Shown in pieces: positions 7,863 to 15,817 of a DNA stretch of 23,988 nucleotides. Positions within the stretch are counted from its first letter, which is position 1; each line of letters starts with the position of its first letter. The position numbers and the translations under genes were made by a program. The notes under the pieces were generated by a model, which saw nothing but the letters and a program-made list of their open reading frames with translations, was not told the DNA's origin and did no database searches. This DNA comes from Clostridia bacterium (lineage in GTDB: Bacteria; Bacillota; Sulfobacillia; SLMV01), in contig SLMV01000036.1 in NCBI GenBank assembly GCA_007133365.1, positions 1 to 23,988 on the forward strand, read 5' to 3'.

Positions 7863-8750
7863 ATGTATTTGTTTCGTGATCGACGGATCATCGGTAGTTT
7901 GTTAATAACCCTAACGCTTGCCCTCGTGATGTTTCTGACGGCAGGTCCGGAGCGCGATCCGATTTCAATTGAGCGCTTTTGGGTGGAGTTTACGGCCCCG
8001 GTGGCAGAAATGATGACGGACGTCGCGGATCGTGCCGACGGCGCGGTTGCCTATATCCTACGCTATCCCACTTTGCTTCATGAGAACCGGGAGCTGACAA
8101 GGCGGATTGCCGAATTGGAAGCGGCTGAGAACGAGCGTGCGCTGCTCGAGCAAGAAAACCACCAATTGCAAAACTTGCTCGGTTTGGTGGAACGGATCGA
8201 AGTCGAGGGGATACCGGCTCGAGTTATCGGACGGGAGCCCGGGAGTTGGAATCGCGAGCTTGTGATCAACCGGGGACGTGATCAAGGCATCCGAACCGAT
8301 CAAGTCGTCGTGGCGCCGGGAGGTCTCGTGGGGAGGATCCGTTCCGTTACGACTCGTACGGCGAAAGTGATGCTTCTCACGAGTCCGGAGAGCGGGATCG
8401 GAGTTCAGGTGGCAGCGAATCGAGAGCCCGGAGTGGCCGAAGGCCAGTTATTGGAACCGAACCAACTTCGGACGACCCTTTTTCATCCGCAGGCCGTCGT
8501 GGCGAACGGGGATGTCATGGTGACCTCCGAAATTGGCGAACGATTTCCGGCCGGAATTCCGGTGGGGAAGGTCTCGGCAGTCGATACCGACGAGTGGGGG
8601 CTGCTGAAGGAAGTATGGGTGGAACCCCTGGTCGACTTGAATCGTTTGAGCAATGTTTTAGTGCTGGAGGTTTCGGGGACGGGGCGGATTCAGTGGTGGG
8701 AGACCGTTCGGGATTTCCCAATACGCCCGGAACAAGAGGGGTCGTCCTGA
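7863..8750 (+). CDS. mreC: rod shape-determining protein MreC
   Basis: A 295-residue bitopic membrane protein. There is a membrane segment at about residues 10-27 (IGSLLITLTLALVMFLTA), a coiled coil at about 78-108 rich in Glu/Leu (ENRELTRRIAELEAAENERA onward), then the beta-rich MreC periplasmic-type domain with the typical IPARVIGREPGSWNRELVINRG and DQVVVAPGGLVGRI. In the family MreC bridges MreB/MreD and PBP2 in the elongation complex. Start ATG 7863. Its stop codon overlaps the mreD start (TGATG at 8748-8752), implying translational coupling. Confidence 0.96.
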   Translation: MYLFRDRRIIGSLLITLTLALVMFLTAGPERDPISIERFWVEFTAPVAEMMTDVADRADGAVAYILRYPTLLHENRELTRRIAELEAAENERALLEQENHQLQNLLGLVERIEVEGIPARVIGREPGSWNRELVINRGRDQGIRTDQVVVAPGGLVGRIRSVTTRTAKVMLLTSPESGIGVQVAANREPGVAEGQLLEPNQLRTTLFHPQAVVANGDVMVTSEIGERFPAGIPVGKVSAVDTDEWGLLKEVWVEPLVDLNRLSNVLVLEVSGTGRIQWWETVRDFPIRPEQEGSS

Positions 8751-9271
8751 TGAAACTGCCCAACCCCTTGTCATGGTCTGCTAGTGTGGGCGCACTCTTT
8801 TTCGCTTGGTTATTGCAATTCACGGTAATCCCCCGGTGGTTTTTGACGCCTGGGCGGCCCGATCTCGTGTTTCTCGTTATCGCGATCGTTATCTTGCTTA
8901 ATCGAAAAGGATGGGGGCCGTATCTGTTCGCAGCTACCGGCGGTCTGATGGTGGATCTGATCACGTTTCGGTTCCTCGGACTGAACGTGCTCTTAATGCT
9001 CTTGGTCGCCGTTGTTCTTTTGCGAGTCCTTCAAGCCTTCACCCGAGTCAGTCTGGCATTGGCCGTGATTTTGACCACGTCGTGTTCATTAATGATCGAA
9101 GTTGTGCGTGGTTTAATGGCACTGATTGGGGGCATTTCGGTGGGGGGTATCTCAGGGTTTGGTGCCATTGTCTTGACCACCACATTGTATAATGGGGTCA
9201 TGATGACGATTTTGTTTTTCATTGCCTTACATTTATTGCCGAATAAACTAGTGCTCATGATACAAAAATGA
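8750..9271 (+). CDS. mreD: rod shape-determining protein MreD
   Basis: A 173-residue, almost wholly hydrophobic protein with about five membrane segments, consistent with MreD, the integral membrane partner of MreC. The chosen start ATG 8750 overlaps the mreC stop (TGATG) and has AAGAGGGG about 9 bases upstream. Recognisable features are the PDLVFLVIAIVILLNRKGWG loop and the repeated-hydrophobic C-terminal half. It is identified mainly by position between mreC and mrdA plus topology, since MreD sequences diverge widely. Confidence 0.93.
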   Translation: MKLPNPLSWSASVGALFFAWLLQFTVIPRWFLTPGRPDLVFLVIAIVILLNRKGWGPYLFAATGGLMVDLITFRFLGLNVLLMLLVAVVLLRVLQAFTRVSLALAVILTTSCSLMIEVVRGLMALIGGISVGGISGFGAIVLTTTLYNGVMMTILFFIALHLLPNKLVLMIQK

Positions 9272-9283
9272 GGCGGTGATTTT

Positions 9284-11275
9284 TTGCATAAGTGGCGGAT
9301 TGCCATTTTCGCGCTGTTGGTTATGGTCAGTTTTTCCATTTTGCTGCTGAGGGTGGCCCATCTTCAACTCGTAGAAGGCGAGACCCTCGCGCGTGCTTCG
9401 ATGGAGCAAAGGCTCAGAATTATGAATACACCGGCTCCGCGTGGCCGGATTTATGCAAGCGATGGAACGGTGTTGGCGGAGAACCGTCCCGCTTTTGTGG
9501 TGCAATACATCCCCACGGCGGACCCTCCTTCGGATGCGACCTTGTTCGTTTTATCGGGGATCATCGAGGTGCCGATTTCCTCCATACGAAATGCCATCGA
9601 AGAGCAGGATCAAGATCGTCCCTATGCACCGGTCGACGTGGCCGTCGATCTCGATTCCGAGCAGTATACCAAGATTCAAGAACAAAAACATCTTCTGCCG
9701 GGCTTTCGTGTGGTCCCCCGGCCGGTCAGAAGGTATCCGGAAGGTTCGTTGGCCGCCCATGTAATTGGGCATGCTCTGACCATTAGCGAACGGGAACTTC
9801 AGACCTTCGAGGAGGCGTCTGGCCGCAGCTACCAAAGCGATGATATTGTTGGGAAAGCCGGAGTTGAAAAGGGTGGCGAATTTGAACTTCAGGGATACGA
9901 TGGTGAAGTTCGAGTGGAAGTCGATGCCTACGGGCGGCTGGTCGATAGCGTCCTGGGTCGGGAACCCCAGCCTGGCGAAAATGCCCATTTGACCATTCGG
10001 CCGGATCTACAAGCATTGACCGAAGACGCCATCGTCGAAGTTCTCGAGCGGCTTCAGGAAGGCCGAAATCCCGTACCGTTCGACCGAAGGACTGGAACGT
10101 ACGGCAACCTATGGGATGAGGGCGAGTTTCGCCCGGCCGATACCGACAATCCGAACCGAAAGTATGAAGATGCGACGCAAGCAAGCGCGGTGGTGTTGGA
10201 TGTTCAAAGTGGGAAAGTTTTGGCCATGGCGTCATATCCGACCTATGATCCCAATGTGTTCGCAACGGCCCCGCTTCATCTGCCGGGAAGCGAAGGAGCT
10301 CGGGCGTGGTCCGAAACGTGGGAAAACCTAAATGATCCAGCTTCGGATCAACCGTTATCGAATCGGGCGATTTCTCAAATTGCGGCACCGGGTTCGACCT
10401 TTAAGATGGTCACGGGACTGGCGGCGTTGGAAGTGGGCTTAAACCCCAGGCATACCCACACCTGCCGGGGAAGGCTCGACGCCTACGGTCAACAATATGG
10501 GTGTTGGACGACCCATGGGTCGGGCATCAATTTGGTGCGCGGCTTGGCGGTAAGTTGCAATGTGTATTTTTATCAATTGGCTCAGCAGATCGGAGTTGAT
10601 CGGATCGCAAGCATGGCCGAGAAATTGGGCCTCGGTGACGATACCGGGGTGGTGGGGTTGCCGTCCGGCGAGGAAAGCAGCGGCATCCGGCCGAGCAGCG
10701 AGTGGAAACAAGAGGTATTGGATGAGACGTGGTATCCGGGCGAAACGTTGATGGCCGGCATTGGCCAGGGCTATCACGCGTATACGCCTTTACAGATGGC
10801 CAACTACGCCGCGATCATTGCCAATGGGGGCACCCATTACCGACCGTATGTCTTAGACTATATGACGGATGCATCCGGTGAGGTGACACACCAAGTGGCC
10901 CCGGAGATCATCAATGAACAGGTGGCCGACCCGGAGCACATACGATGGATTCAACGTGGGATGGAAGCGGCAAACGAACGCGGTGGCACCGGGTACAGCC
11001 GGTTTGCGGATTATCCCAAACCCCATCCAGAAACGGGGGAACCCGTATTTATTGCCACCAAGACGGGCACTTCCGAGGTCCGTCTTGGGGTCGATAATCA
11101 CGGCTGGTTCGTGGCCTACGCCCCGGCAGAGGAACCGGAAATTGCGGTGGCGGTGGTGGTTTACCATGGTGGCGGTGGATCGCTCGCGGGCGCTCCGGTG
11201 GCTCGGATGATTTTTGAACATTACTTCGGTTATCTGGATTTGAATGATCGCGAAGTTGGCGGTTTGATGGAGTAA
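9284..11275 (+). CDS. mrdA: penicillin-binding protein 2 (class B transpeptidase)
   Basis: A 663-residue class B PBP that cross-links peptidoglycan during elongation, working with RodA. It has an N-terminal membrane anchor (about 5-26), the PBP dimerisation domain (PAPRGRIYASDGTVLAENRPAF near residue 50) and a transpeptidase domain. The active-site motifs are all present: S-x-x-K as Ser371-Thr-Phe-Lys374, S-x-N as Ser424-Cys-Asn426, and K-T-G at 593-595. Start TTG 9284 with AGGCGGTGA at 9271-9279, directly after the mreD stop; no ATG lies nearby in frame. In the dimerisation domain the usual SGLExxY segment is AGVEKGGEF, a small departure. It ends the mre series before a 134-base gap. Confidence 0.96.
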   Translation: MHKWRIAIFALLVMVSFSILLLRVAHLQLVEGETLARASMEQRLRIMNTPAPRGRIYASDGTVLAENRPAFVVQYIPTADPPSDATLFVLSGIIEVPISSIRNAIEEQDQDRPYAPVDVAVDLDSEQYTKIQEQKHLLPGFRVVPRPVRRYPEGSLAAHVIGHALTISERELQTFEEASGRSYQSDDIVGKAGVEKGGEFELQGYDGEVRVEVDAYGRLVDSVLGREPQPGENAHLTIRPDLQALTEDAIVEVLERLQEGRNPVPFDRRTGTYGNLWDEGEFRPADTDNPNRKYEDATQASAVVLDVQSGKVLAMASYPTYDPNVFATAPLHLPGSEGARAWSETWENLNDPASDQPLSNRAISQIAAPGSTFKMVTGLAALEVGLNPRHTHTCRGRLDAYGQQYGCWTTHGSGINLVRGLAVSCNVYFYQLAQQIGVDRIASMAEKLGLGDDTGVVGLPSGEESSGIRPSSEWKQEVLDETWYPGETLMAGIGQGYHAYTPLQMANYAAIIANGGTHYRPYVLDYMTDASGEVTHQVAPEIINEQVADPEHIRWIQRGMEAANERGGTGYSRFADYPKPHPETGEPVFIATKTGTSEVRLGVDNHGWFVAYAPAEEPEIAVAVVVYHGGGGSLAGAPVARMIFEHYFGYLDLNDREVGGLME

Positions 11276-11300
11276 AGTGGGGATTGGACGTCGAATTGTG

Positions 11301-11323
11301 CTTGACTCAACCTTTAAGTCAAG
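11301..11323. repeat. 7-bp inverted repeat between mrdA and minD
   Basis: CTTGACT (11301-11307) and AGTCAAG (11317-11323) form a perfect dyad with a 9-base spacer. It contains a TTGACT that resembles a -35 box, but no -10 lies 16-18 bp downstream. It could be a hairpin or protein site; nothing more can be said. Confidence 0.5.
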
Positions 11324-11363
11324 CAGGAGTCTTTCACCGACGACAACGAATCAGATAAGAAAG

Positions 11364-11390
11364 CACCCAAGAGCTGGTCGCTTTTGGGTG
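11364..11390 (+). repeat. 11-bp RNA hairpin without T-tract, mrdA-minD gap
   Basis: CACCCAA-G-AGC (11364-11374) pairs with GCT-T-TTGGGTG (11380-11390), giving 11 continuous pairs with one G-T wobble and a 5-base loop. No T-run follows, so it is not a standard terminator. It could be a processing or stability element between mrdA and minD transcripts. Confidence 0.55.
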
Positions 11391-11449
11391 GGAAGGCCCG
11401 TTAACGCCCATGCGTATCAATGCGCCAAATTATCGGCTAAAGGAGAGTG

Positions 11450-11527
11450 ATGAAACCTGGTGGCGGGCCAACAGCAAGGTATGCTGTGTCGAAACACCAG
11501 GTGCAACATTGGGAGAAACGCTTGTAG
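11450..11527 (+). CDS. possible 25-codon leader ORF overlapping the minD start
   Basis: ATG 11450 follows AAAGGAG (11439-11445), the best ribosome site in this region. The frame (MKPGGGPTARY...) runs 25 codons to TAG at 11525-11527, in a frame different from minD, overlapping the likely minD start (TTG 11509) by 19 bases. I know of no homolog. It may be a leader peptide that couples translation of minD, or a chance frame; the peptide itself may have no function. Confidence 0.35.
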   Translation: MKPGGGPTARYAVSKHQVQHWEKRL

Positions 11528-12339
11528 TGACGTCTGGAAAAGGTGGTGTAGGGAAAACGACGGCAACGGCCAATGTGGGCGCCGCACTGGCGGCTCTCGG
11601 GAATCGCGTCGTTCTGGTGGATGCGGATATTGGACTGCGAAACCTAGACGTTGTCTTGGGACTAGAAAATCGCATCGTTTACGACTTGGTCGACGTGATC
11701 GATGGGTATTGTCGCCTCAAACAAGCGCTCATTCGGGATAAGCGTTTTGAGGGCTTGTATTTACTGCCGGCGGCTCAGACCAAAGATAAGGCGGCGGTGA
11801 ATCCGGAGCAAATGCGGCAATTGGTCAATGAACTTAAGGAACTGGAACTAGGAGACGAAACGGAAACACCGCGTCAATTCGACTATGTTGTCATCGATTC
11901 ACCCGCGGGAATTGAACAGGGGTTTCGCAATGCCATTTCCGGGGCCGATCGTGCTTTTATCGTCACGACCCCCGAAATATCGGCCGTGCGTGACGCCGAT
12001 CGCATTATCGGCTTGCTTGAGGCCGAAGAACTCCGCCGGCCCCAACTGATTATCAATCGCCTGCGTCCCGGTATGGTTCGAAGTGGCGATATGATGGGGA
12101 TTGAGGACATGATCGATATCCTCGCTGTCGATTTGCTCGGAGTTGTCCCAGAAGATGATGGCATTGTGATCAGCACCAACCGTGGTGTGCCGGTTGCGGG
12201 CGATGCCAGCTCGCGCGCCGGACGGGCGTATCGGAACATTGCACGGCGGATTACCGGTGAAGACGTGCCGCTGATGGACCTCGAAAAGAAAGACTCGTTT
12301 TTCGGTCGCCTGGGGCAAATACTCAGATTCCGCGGATGA
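11509..12339 (+). CDS. minD: septum site-determining ATPase MinD
   Basis: A 276-residue ParA/MinD-family ATPase. The deviant Walker A motif SGKGGVGKTT is at residues 9-18 (Lys11 the signature lysine, Lys16 the P-loop lysine), and DADIGLRNLDVVLGLE and VIDSPAGIE follow as in all MinD. The C-terminus SFFGRLGQILRF is an amphipathic helix of the membrane-targeting type. In the family MinD binds the membrane as an ATP dimer and recruits MinC and MinE to restrict division to midcell. The start is uncertain. TTG 11509 with AGGTG 5 bases upstream gives a canonical N-terminus (MGETLVVTSGKGG). An in-frame ATG at 11410 would add 33 unrelated residues and has no close ribosome site. minE follows; minC is not upstream. 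Confidence 0.95.
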   Translation: MGETLVVTSGKGGVGKTTATANVGAALAALGNRVVLVDADIGLRNLDVVLGLENRIVYDLVDVIDGYCRLKQALIRDKRFEGLYLLPAAQTKDKAAVNPEQMRQLVNELKELELGDETETPRQFDYVVIDSPAGIEQGFRNAISGADRAFIVTTPEISAVRDADRIIGLLEAEELRRPQLIINRLRPGMVRSGDMMGIEDMIDILAVDLLGVVPEDDGIVISTNRGVPVAGDASSRAGRAYRNIARRITGEDVPLMDLEKKDSFFGRLGQILRFRG

Positions 12340-12355
12340 CAGGAGGGACAGCAAA

Positions 12356-12619
12356 TTGAGCTGGTTAGATCGATTGTTTAAACGAAAGACGCCAAGCAAA
12401 AACGTGGCAAAGGAACGCCTTCAATTGGTGCTTCGTCACGACCGCATGAAACTTCCGCCGGGTCTGTTGGCGGCTCTGAAGGATGACTTGATTCGAGTTA
12501 TTTCCAATTATGTTGAAATTGATGAGGCCGGCATATCGGTGGAGCTCAATGAGCGCAACAGCCGGCGGTCATTAGTGGCGAGCATCCCAGTCGTGGGAAC
12601 GCGACGAAAAAAGGACTGA
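12356..12619 (+). CDS. minE: cell division topological specificity factor MinE
   Basis: An 87-residue protein. The N-terminal amphipathic membrane-binding part (SWLDRLFKRK) is followed by the MinD-binding segment AKERLQLVLRHDR, essentially the textbook MinE motif, and a C-terminal dimerisation domain (PPGLLAALKDDLIRVISNYV...). MinE stimulates the MinD ATPase and drives its movement off the membrane. Start TTG 12356 with AGGAGGG at 12341-12347. The gap from minD is 16 bases. Presence of MinE sets this bacterium apart from Bacillus-type systems that use DivIVA/MinJ. Confidence 0.95.
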   Translation: MSWLDRLFKRKTPSKNVAKERLQLVLRHDRMKLPPGLLAALKDDLIRVISNYVEIDEAGISVELNERNSRRSLVASIPVVGTRRKKD

Positions 12620-12634
12620 ACTGAGAGGAGCACC

Positions 12635-13780
12635 TTGCCCAGAATACTGAAGGAAATGGATTGGATATTGGTTATTGCCGCCGTGGGATTATCGGCCATC
12701 GGCGTATTGTTGGTCGCAAGCCTCAACTACACCAGTTTAGCTGAGGCCTGGGGATCCCCTTTGATGCGCACCCAGCTCCTTTGGTTGGGACTGGGCGTGG
12801 TTTTGATGTTTGGGGTGGCATTGGTCGATTATCGCTATTTACGTCGGGTCAGTCGTGTCTTGTACGTAATTGCATTGGCGCTCTTGGTTGCGGTGTTCTT
12901 TGCTGGAGTTGCAGCGGGTGGTGCAACTCGGTGGTTAGACCTAGGATTCCTCCAACTTCAGCCGTCAGAAATTGTGAAAGTGATAATTGTCGTAACCCTG
13001 GCCAATCAGATTGCCCGCCGACAGGGTAAGGAGCGTCCCGCCTCGTGGGGGGATCTTGTGTGGTCGGGACTTCACGTGTTGGTGCCTGCCGTTTTGGTGT
13101 TGATTCAACCCGACTTGGGCACGTCTTTGGTTTTTGCGGCTATTTTAATGGGCGAACTCTTTCTGACGGGCCATAATCCATTTCAATTGGTGCTCCTCAG
13201 CGTTATGGGACTTGGTTCGGCGATCGGGTTGGTGGTGGCGAATGTTTCCTATGGTGTGGAGATCTTCTTTTTAAAACCGCATATGGTAGCACGATTGATT
13301 TCCTTTATTGATCCCGCCGCGGATCCTACCGGCGCCGGTTATCAACTTCAGCAATCAATCATCGCCATCGGTTCGGGGGGGTTTGCCGGCAATGGGTTGT
13401 TTCGCGGCATGACGGCCCAACTCAGCTTCTTGCCGGAGCAGCATACCGACTTTGTATTCTCTGCACTGGGGCATCAGTTAGGTTTTGTTGGCATCGTTCT
13501 CGTCATGTCTTTGTTTCTCATCTTGTTCATGCGGATGTTTTCCATTGCCATCAACACGCATGATGTGTTCGGTTTGGGTATTGTCGCCGGGGTGATTTCG
13601 CTACTTTTCTTTCATGTAATCGTCAACGCCGGGATGAGTGTTGGGATCATGCCCGTCACCGGTTTGCCCCTCCCATTCATCAGTTATGGGCGTAGTGCGT
13701 TTTTGGCCGAGATGGTCGGGGTGGGGTTGGTCTTAAATGTCGCTCTGCACAAATCCGACATCCGCTTCGGAGTAGGATGA
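12635..13780 (+). CDS. rodA: RodA-type SEDS peptidoglycan glycosyltransferase
   Basis: A 381-residue polytopic membrane protein (about ten membrane segments) of the SEDS family, which polymerises lipid II glycan strands and pairs with a class B PBP such as the mrdA product. Family signatures are QPDLGTSLVF, the LPEQHTDFVFSALGHQLGF loop carrying the conserved acidic residue (Asp272, the proposed catalytic aspartate) and the C-terminal PVTGLPLPFISYG. The final motif, normally SYGGS, reads SYGRS here. Start TTG 12635 with GAGAGGAG at about 12621-12628. It is RodA rather than FtsW by its place in the mre-mrdA-min cluster; FtsW cannot be wholly excluded from sequence reading alone. Confidence 0.92.
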   Translation: MPRILKEMDWILVIAAVGLSAIGVLLVASLNYTSLAEAWGSPLMRTQLLWLGLGVVLMFGVALVDYRYLRRVSRVLYVIALALLVAVFFAGVAAGGATRWLDLGFLQLQPSEIVKVIIVVTLANQIARRQGKERPASWGDLVWSGLHVLVPAVLVLIQPDLGTSLVFAAILMGELFLTGHNPFQLVLLSVMGLGSAIGLVVANVSYGVEIFFLKPHMVARLISFIDPAADPTGAGYQLQQSIIAIGSGGFAGNGLFRGMTAQLSFLPEQHTDFVFSALGHQLGFVGIVLVMSLFLILFMRMFSIAINTHDVFGLGIVAGVISLLFFHVIVNAGMSVGIMPVTGLPLPFISYGRSAFLAEMVGVGLVLNVALHKSDIRFGVG

Positions 13781-13960
13781 GCTGCAATGCGTGGCGTTTG
13801 CCCATACGAGAACGAGGGAAAGGCATTCGAGATGAAGACTTGAGGCGCAGGGTCTGAATTCGAGCGCATCCCCTTAGGAAGGGGCGAAAGGGCCCAATAT
13901 TTGGGTAAGCGCGGGTGGTAGGTTATAATGACAGGAAGTATAGGGAGGAGGTGACGGCAT
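13781..13960 (+). other. rodA to TIGR03960 intergenic region with hairpins
   Basis: Two short dyads are present: CCCCTT-AGG-AAGGGG (13870-13884) and CCCAA-TAT-TTGGG (13893-13905). The second overlaps the -35 box of the promoter listed separately. A 17-codon frame at 13787 has no support. mgsA, often found here in clostridial genomes, is absent. Confidence 0.5.
13901..13929 (+). promoter_or_regulatory. promoter for the TIGR03960-DUF2344-rng unit
   Basis: A perfect -10 TATAAT (13924-13929) lies 17 bp downstream of TTGGGT (13901-13906), which matches only the TTG of the -35 consensus. The dyad CCCAATATTTGGG at 13893-13905 covers the -35 box and could be an operator. The predicted transcription start is about 13936, leaving a very short leader. 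Confidence 0.55.
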
Positions 13961-15817
13961 TTGGAAGGGTATACGATGTCCCCTATTGATGGCATATTGG
14001 ATCGGGTAGAAAAACCGAGCCGTTATATGGGATCGGAGTTGAATACCTATGGCAAAGCGTGGGATGAAGCGTCGACCCGCGTGGTTTGGGCATATCCCGA
14101 TCTCTACGAAGTGGGCAGTTCCCACTTGGGACTTCAAATCCTTTATAATGTTGTGAATCAACATCCCCGAGCGTTGAGTGAGCGTGTTTATTGTCCGGCT
14201 CTTGATATGGAAGCCGTGCTTCGAGAGGAGAGCCTTCCCCTCTTTTCGCTCGAGAGCCGTCGCCCCTTGCAGGATTTTGATTTTGTTGGAATCACCCTTC
14301 AATATGAGTTGACCTATACGAATGTCCTCAATTTACTCGATTTGGGCAATATTCCCCTTTATGCCAAGGATCGGGACGAGGACGATCCCTTGGTAATGGC
14401 GGGCGGGCCCTGCGCCTTTAACGTGGAGCCGGTTGCCGATTTCTTCGATTTGGTTGTCTTGGGCGATGGAGAAACGGTGGTGCTTGAGATAATCGAGGTT
14501 TATGAGACGTGGTGCCGGGCGGGAGCACCTGGTGGGCGCAGCGAGATTTTGACTCGGTTGGGGGAAATTACCGGCGTCTATATCCCAGGGCATTACGTCC
14601 CCTGCTACGAGGGTGAACATTTTCGAGCCCTGGTCCCGAAAGGGGAGGCGCCTGAGGTCATTCATAAGCGGACGGTGGCGAATCTCGATGGGGCCCCGTT
14701 TCCCGAGGCGCCCATCGTTCCCTACGTGGAAGCCGTGCATGATCGCGCGGTCGTGGAACTCTTTCGTGGATGCACGCGGGGGTGTCGATTTTGCATGCCG
14801 GGAATGGTTTACCGTCCGGTTCGAGAGCGGGCACCGGAGACAGTTGAAGATTTAGCCGGGTGCATCTTGTCGCACACGGGGTATGAAGAGCTCTCGCTGG
14901 TTTCCCTTTCGAGCTCGGACTATTCGGAGATTGAACAGGTCCTCGATCGTTTGACGACGGATTACAGTGACGACTACGTGAGCATCTCATTGCCCTCACT
15001 GCGGGTGGATGATTATTCGGTGAAGCTGGCCGAGCGGGTCCGTGAGGTGCGCCATACCGGATTGACCTTGGCCCCGGAAGCCGGAACTCAGCGCCTTCGA
15101 AATGTCATCAATAAGAATGTGACCGATGCCGATTTCCAGTCGGCACTTAAAGCCGCGTTTTCAGTGGGGGTCGAGTCGGTCAAACTTTATTTCATGGTGG
15201 GATTGCCGACGGAGGAGGATGCCGATCTGATTGGGATCTTTGAGATGGTGCGTGCATGTCAGGCCCTTTATTCGGAGCATGCCACGTCCCGCCGCCCTCT
15301 TAAGATTAACCTAAGCGTGGCGGGATTCATCCCGAAACCCCATACCCCTTTCCAGTGGGAACGGCAGCTCACCTGTGATGAGTTGGAGGAGCGCATTCAG
15401 AGGCTCCGGGATTTATTGCCGCGTCGTGGCGTCAAGTTTAGTTGGCATGACCCGGCGACCACACGGCTTGAAGGCATCTTGGCTCGAGGGGATCGTCGTT
15501 TGGCGAAGGTGATCGAACATGCGTGGGCCCATGGTGCTCGTTTTGATGGTTGGTCGGAGTTTTTCGACCCTGGGATCTGGGCGTCGGCTTTCGAGGCTAA
15601 GAAAGTGACGCCGGCATCTTATGTCAGGGAACGCTCGCGTGGGACCCCGTTGCCCTGGCGACACCTATCGCCGGGGATATCGATCGACTTTTTATGGCGA
15701 GAACGACTCCGTGCCTTTGATGGGCTTCCGACCGGTGATTGCCGGTGGGCCTCGTGTTCGGGGTGTGGGGTTTGCCTTTGCTCGGGCGAGAAGAGCCGAG
15801 GTGGTGGACATGAGTGA
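13961..15817 (+). CDS. TIGR03960 family radical SAM protein with B12-binding-like N-terminus
   Basis: A 618-residue protein. Residues 1-250 resemble a cobalamin-binding-type Rossmann region (DLYEVGSSHLGLQILYNVVN, DFVGITLQYELTYTNVLNLL, MAGGPCAFNVEPVADF). The radical SAM cluster motif C-x3-C-x2-C is at Cys271, Cys275 and Cys278 (GCTRGCRFC). The C-terminus has another cysteine set (CRWASCSGCGVC). This architecture fits the TIGR03960 family, nearly always linked to the DUF2344 gene that follows and to rng-rplU. The substrate is unknown. Start TTG 13961 follows GGAGGAGGTGA by 6 bases; ATG 13976, with AAGGG upstream, is the other candidate and gives an equally normal N-terminus. The stop overlaps the next start. 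Confidence 0.9.
   Translation: MEGYTMSPIDGILDRVEKPSRYMGSELNTYGKAWDEASTRVVWAYPDLYEVGSSHLGLQILYNVVNQHPRALSERVYCPALDMEAVLREESLPLFSLESRRPLQDFDFVGITLQYELTYTNVLNLLDLGNIPLYAKDRDEDDPLVMAGGPCAFNVEPVADFFDLVVLGDGETVVLEIIEVYETWCRAGAPGGRSEILTRLGEITGVYIPGHYVPCYEGEHFRALVPKGEAPEVIHKRTVANLDGAPFPEAPIVPYVEAVHDRAVVELFRGCTRGCRFCMPGMVYRPVRERAPETVEDLAGCILSHTGYEELSLVSLSSSDYSEIEQVLDRLTTDYSDDYVSISLPSLRVDDYSVKLAERVREVRHTGLTLAPEAGTQRLRNVINKNVTDADFQSALKAAFSVGVESVKLYFMVGLPTEEDADLIGIFEMVRACQALYSEHATSRRPLKINLSVAGFIPKPHTPFQWERQLTCDELEERIQRLRDLLPRRGVKFSWHDPATTRLEGILARGDRRLAKVIEHAWAHGARFDGWSEFFDPGIWASAFEAKKVTPASYVRERSRGTPLPWRHLSPGISIDFLWRERLRAFDGLPTGDCRWASCSGCGVCLCSGEKSRGGGHE

Noticed and set aside
9783..10388. 201-codon minus-strand frame antisense to mrdA
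   Set aside because: It lies wholly within a well-conserved PBP2 gene, has no ribosome site and its translation is low-complexity Pro/Arg/His-rich, typical of an antisense shadow.
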